This document shows, one piece after another, positions 60,415-64,000 of a stretch of 64,000 nucleotides of DNA; position 1 is the stretch's first letter; each line of letters starts with the position of its first letter. Source of the stretch: Solen grandis (taxonomy: Eukaryota; Mollusca; Bivalvia; Adapedonta; Solenidae). A program made the translations under genes and the position numbers. The notes below the pieces were generated by a model. It did no database searches. It had not been told where the DNA came from and saw only the letters and a program-made list of their open reading frames with translations. Location: assembly GCA_021229015.1 (NCBI GenBank), contig CM037783.1:11231324-11295323 (forward strand). Direction: 5' to 3'.

Positions 60415-60452
60415 TCACACACACACACACACACACACACGTGTGTGTGTGT
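60415..60452 (+). repeat. (CA)13(GT)6 palindromic microsatellite
   Basis: A CA run switches directly to a GT run, so the junction is self-complementary and also alternates purine and pyrimidine. Confidence 0.95.
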
Positions 60453-62670
60453 TTAGTGCGCAAGTCGCAATAATAAACATTATCTTAAAGGTCCGAAAAA
60501 CTTCATTTTTCAAATATGCATTTCATAGATAAACGAGGCCGAGTCGTGGAATAAACCGTGGTTATCACAAAATATTGGTCGTTCCACGCCCACTGTAAAA
60601 TATTCCACGAAAAAAACACAAAGAGACCGGAACGTCTTAAGTGTCGGGTTCAGCAATCACTCCCATCCTTTTGTGGATGACAATTATTGAGACGCAGTAA
60701 TTAAGTGAATGGTTTCCTATGACATAGATTAGGATAGTTATCCAGCACAAAGGAAATGATAAATTACAAACTGATATCAACTGCTTTTCATATTGAAAAA
60801 ATATTAAACGAGTCTGCTATTCCCTTATCACTTTTTTGAAGAGGCTCTGTCAACTATACATTACAGGTCTTTGCATTGTATTACAAAGCTGTATCATTTG
60901 ATATACGAGACATTATAAATGACAATAAAACACAAATACATCGGGGAAGATGAGAATAATCTGACAGACAACGACCTGGATATCATTAGAACAACTGCAT
61001 TTTCTAGAATAATAGATAAAGGATAATAGGATATACATTACTTTATATATTGATCTTTTGGACAATTCTGTCGATAGCTAAAACCAAGTTAATTAACAAA
61101 ATGAATTCTTTACTTATTACTGCAAAGCCTGCCTGAAACAGCCGTTCGCATATAAGAAAGAACGAGCTTTTAAGCTTTGGGGATAACCTAGAAGGACAAT
61201 GTGAAGTAAAATTTCAATTTTCGAAACTAAACTGCAGGACTGCATGCTACAGATGTCCCCTTAATTGTAGTTCAAGTATACATGTAGAAAAATTGTATTA
61301 GCATGGCAACAAAGTAAAAATAAAAATATAGTACAATAAAACAGACCGTGGTATCATGCACATATCTACTGGTGTAATATATCGCAGTGAGGCTGCATCA
61401 TATACGGCTCGTGTAGACAAAAATAGACTGACATTGTCTGTATTGAGTTGATGGGACGATTTAACAAGAAATACATATATACTTTTTCAGGTCGCCGAGT
61501 GTGAAAGGTGCCGAAATGAACCTGATCCATTCATGTAATAAGGTTTGTTAAGACTTGGTAATTATTTATGAAAACACAATAGGAATCGTGAAGAACGTAA
61601 ATTTTCTCAAGCGAAAAAACAAAGTCGGCTATGGGTGACAACTGAAACACATTTAACTTTTAAGCGCTGCAGGGAATTAAGCCACACCGAAAATGACGTC
61701 AAATGTCAGAACGTCCGATAATCTGTCTTCATTTATATTTCTCTCTTAAAGAACAGAAATAATCAGCATAAACTATACAGACGGTCTTCATAAAACGTCA
61801 ACATATATTGCAGAATGGCATAAATAGACCCTAAGCAAGTCCATGTTTTGCTGCAATTAAGAAAGCTCCCGTAATGAGCCACTATAAATGCCTGCCATTA
61901 ATCCTTGTCGAGATGCTGTAATAAAAAAGACGGTCCACAGACAACTCAGGGTTGTTATTCTCCCACGAGTGCAGCGCTGGGTCAGCAGAATAATTGCTGT
62001 CTTGTGGCTCGATGTCACTTTGTCATCAGTTTTCGCGATGCAATAAATGATGCTGCTTAATGCGAATTCACGACTTCACAAATTTATCCATTTCTAATGT
62101 GTTCACATTTGACCGAATAAGTTACATGGATTTATTCTGTCTGGCATAATTATACTTTCATATGCAGGAAATTTTGGCCACATTAACTATCGTTTGTAAA
62201 TTACATGGATACAAAATCATGTACAGTCTGGAAACATTACATCATCTAACTATCAGGGTTTAGTTCCAAAAGACAGCTTTGCATTCGAAAAAGAACAAAT
62301 AAATATACATTGTAGCGCTTTATACGATAAACAAACAAAAATCTGACTTATAGAAATAACTTGAAATGAATATATATCTCCTTTCGCGTTCACTGGTAAA
62401 ATATACCCGGATATTCAATTGCTTATCACATACATGTGTGTAATTCATCGGTGTTATACGAGATACAGGATCTGACATGAATTGTCATTTCATATAAAAT
62501 TTTACTAAACCCGTTCATGAAAATGTTATTAAGCTCGCCAGTTTTATGAACTCATTTAGAAAATTTGATATGAAATAACAATTCATTTTATGACCTATAC
62601 TGAAAATTAAATAATAACTATAATAACGATTAATTATTTTTATACATTTTCTACATCATATGAATTTTTA

Positions 62671-62915
62671 AGGGGGCCACCGTGGTCGAGCGATGACAGT
62701 CGTAGACTACAAATCTCTCACTCAGCCCCTCACCGCTGCGGGTTCGAATCACGGTAGCGACTTCTAATTTTTCATGTGAAAAATCCATCCAGCTGGCTTT
62801 CGGTAGTGGTTCTACTCGGTTACCTCTGTATAGTCGAGGTCTTCCTCCACCTGTAATTAGCTGGACGTCACTTTATGACTGAAATACTATCGCAGCGACG
62901 GTAAACTCCAATACA
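62671..62915 (+). repeat. tRNA-derived SINE, family 1, full-length copy
   Basis: Head GGCCACCGTGGTCGAGCG with GACAGTCGTAGACTAC and box B GGGTTCGAATC; body as in the other copies; ends GACGGTAAACTCC. It lies within duplication copy B and has no counterpart at the matching place in copy A, so it came later. Confidence 0.85.
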
Positions 62916-63329
62916 TCAACAGCATCTTTTTGATCAAAGTTAGTTGCATCAAACACATTTAATTCATCTGTTTGAGTTCAGCACACTGTGCATATTATAA
63001 AGAATACACGCGCGTGACGCGGAGTGATGTAATTCGGTCTAAAAGTTATATGTTACATGTTAAATATAAGAAAATATGTGACGGTTATACGAAACCGGAA
63101 ACAGATATTTGAGCCTGTCATATGATACAATTATTTATATACTAACTCGTTTACTTAAATATTTCGTACAACTAGTATAGTGTTACGTATTCCTCCTATA
63201 CTTAACATTACAAATATTACATTGTGTGAAGCCTTTGTGGAAGTAACAGTCTGGGCCTATTGGTTCAACCTAGACAACACTAGATATAGGTGTTTTAAGT
63301 CTTAAGGACTAATTTGCAACAATGGATTT

Positions 63330-63525
63330 AGTTTAAACTTACTTATTTTACGTCGATTGGGAACCAAGTTTTTACAACTTATATTAATCCCTCTCGAAGG
63401 TTCCTTGGTTGGACCAGTACTTTGCGCCTGGGAAGGTCGTGAAGAATTCTTGCCTCCAACGGGGTTCGAACCCACAACCTTCGGATCCGTAATCGGATAC
63501 GTTACCACTGGACCACGGCGCCAAT
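63330..63525 (-). repeat. tRNA-derived SINE, family 2, full-length copy
   Basis: Minus strand: GGCGCCGTGGTCCAGTGGTA (box A), GTGGGTTCGAACCCCGTTGG (box B), then body with AAAGTACTGGTCCAACCAAG and TTGTAAAAACTTGGTTCCC, ending ACGTAAAATAAGTAAG. Best preserved member; the other copies in the window are tails or decayed. Confidence 0.85.
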
Positions 63526-64000
63526 GGATTTAATGACGTTTAAGCGGGTTTCCATTGATTTCATTTTTTTCTTTTTGAATTTTTCTGTTTAGTTAATGTT
63601 AAAAGAAACAAATAATTTGAAGATTCTTGTATTAAAAATATGATTAAATATATATTTGCTAAATGCTGAGGGTCGAAAAAGTCACATGTTAGTGTAGTTA
63701 TGCAAAATTGGCTAAAATTTCAATAAAAATCAGCTTCAGTTAAAAACAAACGTGGTCAGGTTTGTCAGAAAGCCTTTATATCAGAGGATTGAATCTGAAA
63801 AAAAAATTTGAAGAAATCTATACGTTGATTTTTATATTAAGCAGACGGCAGGTTTTTGTCTCACAGACTACGTGTTTTCTTGTTTACTGTCTTCTGCAAG
63901 CAATTCACTTGCGAGCCATAAATATCGGTTAAGCAGACTGACGGACATTCTAAACGGATATAGAACGGTCCTCCAAGCATATCGGCATAAACCGTCTGGG

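Larger units (their letters stand above)
58090..60519. other. No gene recognised; AT-rich with simple repeats
   Basis: Contains (TA)25 at 59283-59332 and the (CA)n(TG)n palindrome at 60415-60452. A 104-codon frame at 59970-60284 matches nothing I recognise and has no clear coding signature. Confidence 0.5.
60520..64000 (+). repeat. Diverged segmental duplication, copy B (runs off the window)
   Basis: Partner of 48080-50750, same order and orientation of anchors. It is longer because of insertions, among them the SINE at 62671-62915. Confidence 0.6.

Overview
This is a window of an intron-rich, AT-rich animal genome. The most likely source is a bivalve mollusc, probably a heterodont/veneroid-type clam. 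The evidence is GT-AG split genes with animal orthologues, abundant tRNA-derived SINEs, TTAA-flanked MITEs, and minisatellite-bearing elements ending in a GCTCACCTGAGCAC..GTGCTCAGGTGAGC hairpin, which I recall as typical of clam genomes. The species is an inference from repeat style. There is no operon structure and nothing prokaryotic. One 100-N assembly gap lies at 43724-43823.

Three host genes can be assembled exon by exon with consistent reading phase. (1) A CCDC15-like centriole-protein gene on the minus strand has six coding exons between 11554 and 2815. (2) TBRG1 (FYRN/FYRC nuclear protein) on the plus strand has ten coding exons between 17419 and 29687 and is arranged head-to-head with the CCDC15-like gene. 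(3) FUOM (L-fucose mutarotase) on the minus strand has six coding exons from 38904 to 35024, giving a complete 149-residue enzyme. They have unrelated jobs (centriole scaffold, p53/ARF-linked nuclear regulator, sugar anomer conversion).

Layout. 1-2000: a ~160-bp minisatellite with a terminal hairpin, then a second tandem-repeat element. 2.8-11.6 kb: CCDC15-like gene with a CTCCC-rich TIR element and a TTAA MITE in its introns. 11.6-17.4 kb: intergenic, with a 2.6-kb TIR transposon. 17.4-29.7 kb: TBRG1; its 6.1-kb intron 8 is a nest of elements, including a 3.48-kb insertion whose empty site can be rebuilt from sister repeats. 29.7-35.0 kb: intergenic, repeat-rich. 35.0-38.9 kb: FUOM. 41.0-43.7 kb: uninterrupted Ty3/gypsy pol running into the gap. 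43.8-64 kb: no recognisable host gene; it holds SINEs, MITEs, an APE-type non-LTR remnant, a palindromic cluster of four tRNA-like modules, and a diverged colinear duplication (48.08-50.75 and 60.52-64.0 kb).

The most interesting material is in the mobile elements: precise insertion junctions, a shared hairpin-plus-CTAA terminus on unrelated minisatellites, and the inverted tRNA-like array. Gene calls rest on motif recognition and splice-phase checks. Superfamily names for non-coding elements are inferences.
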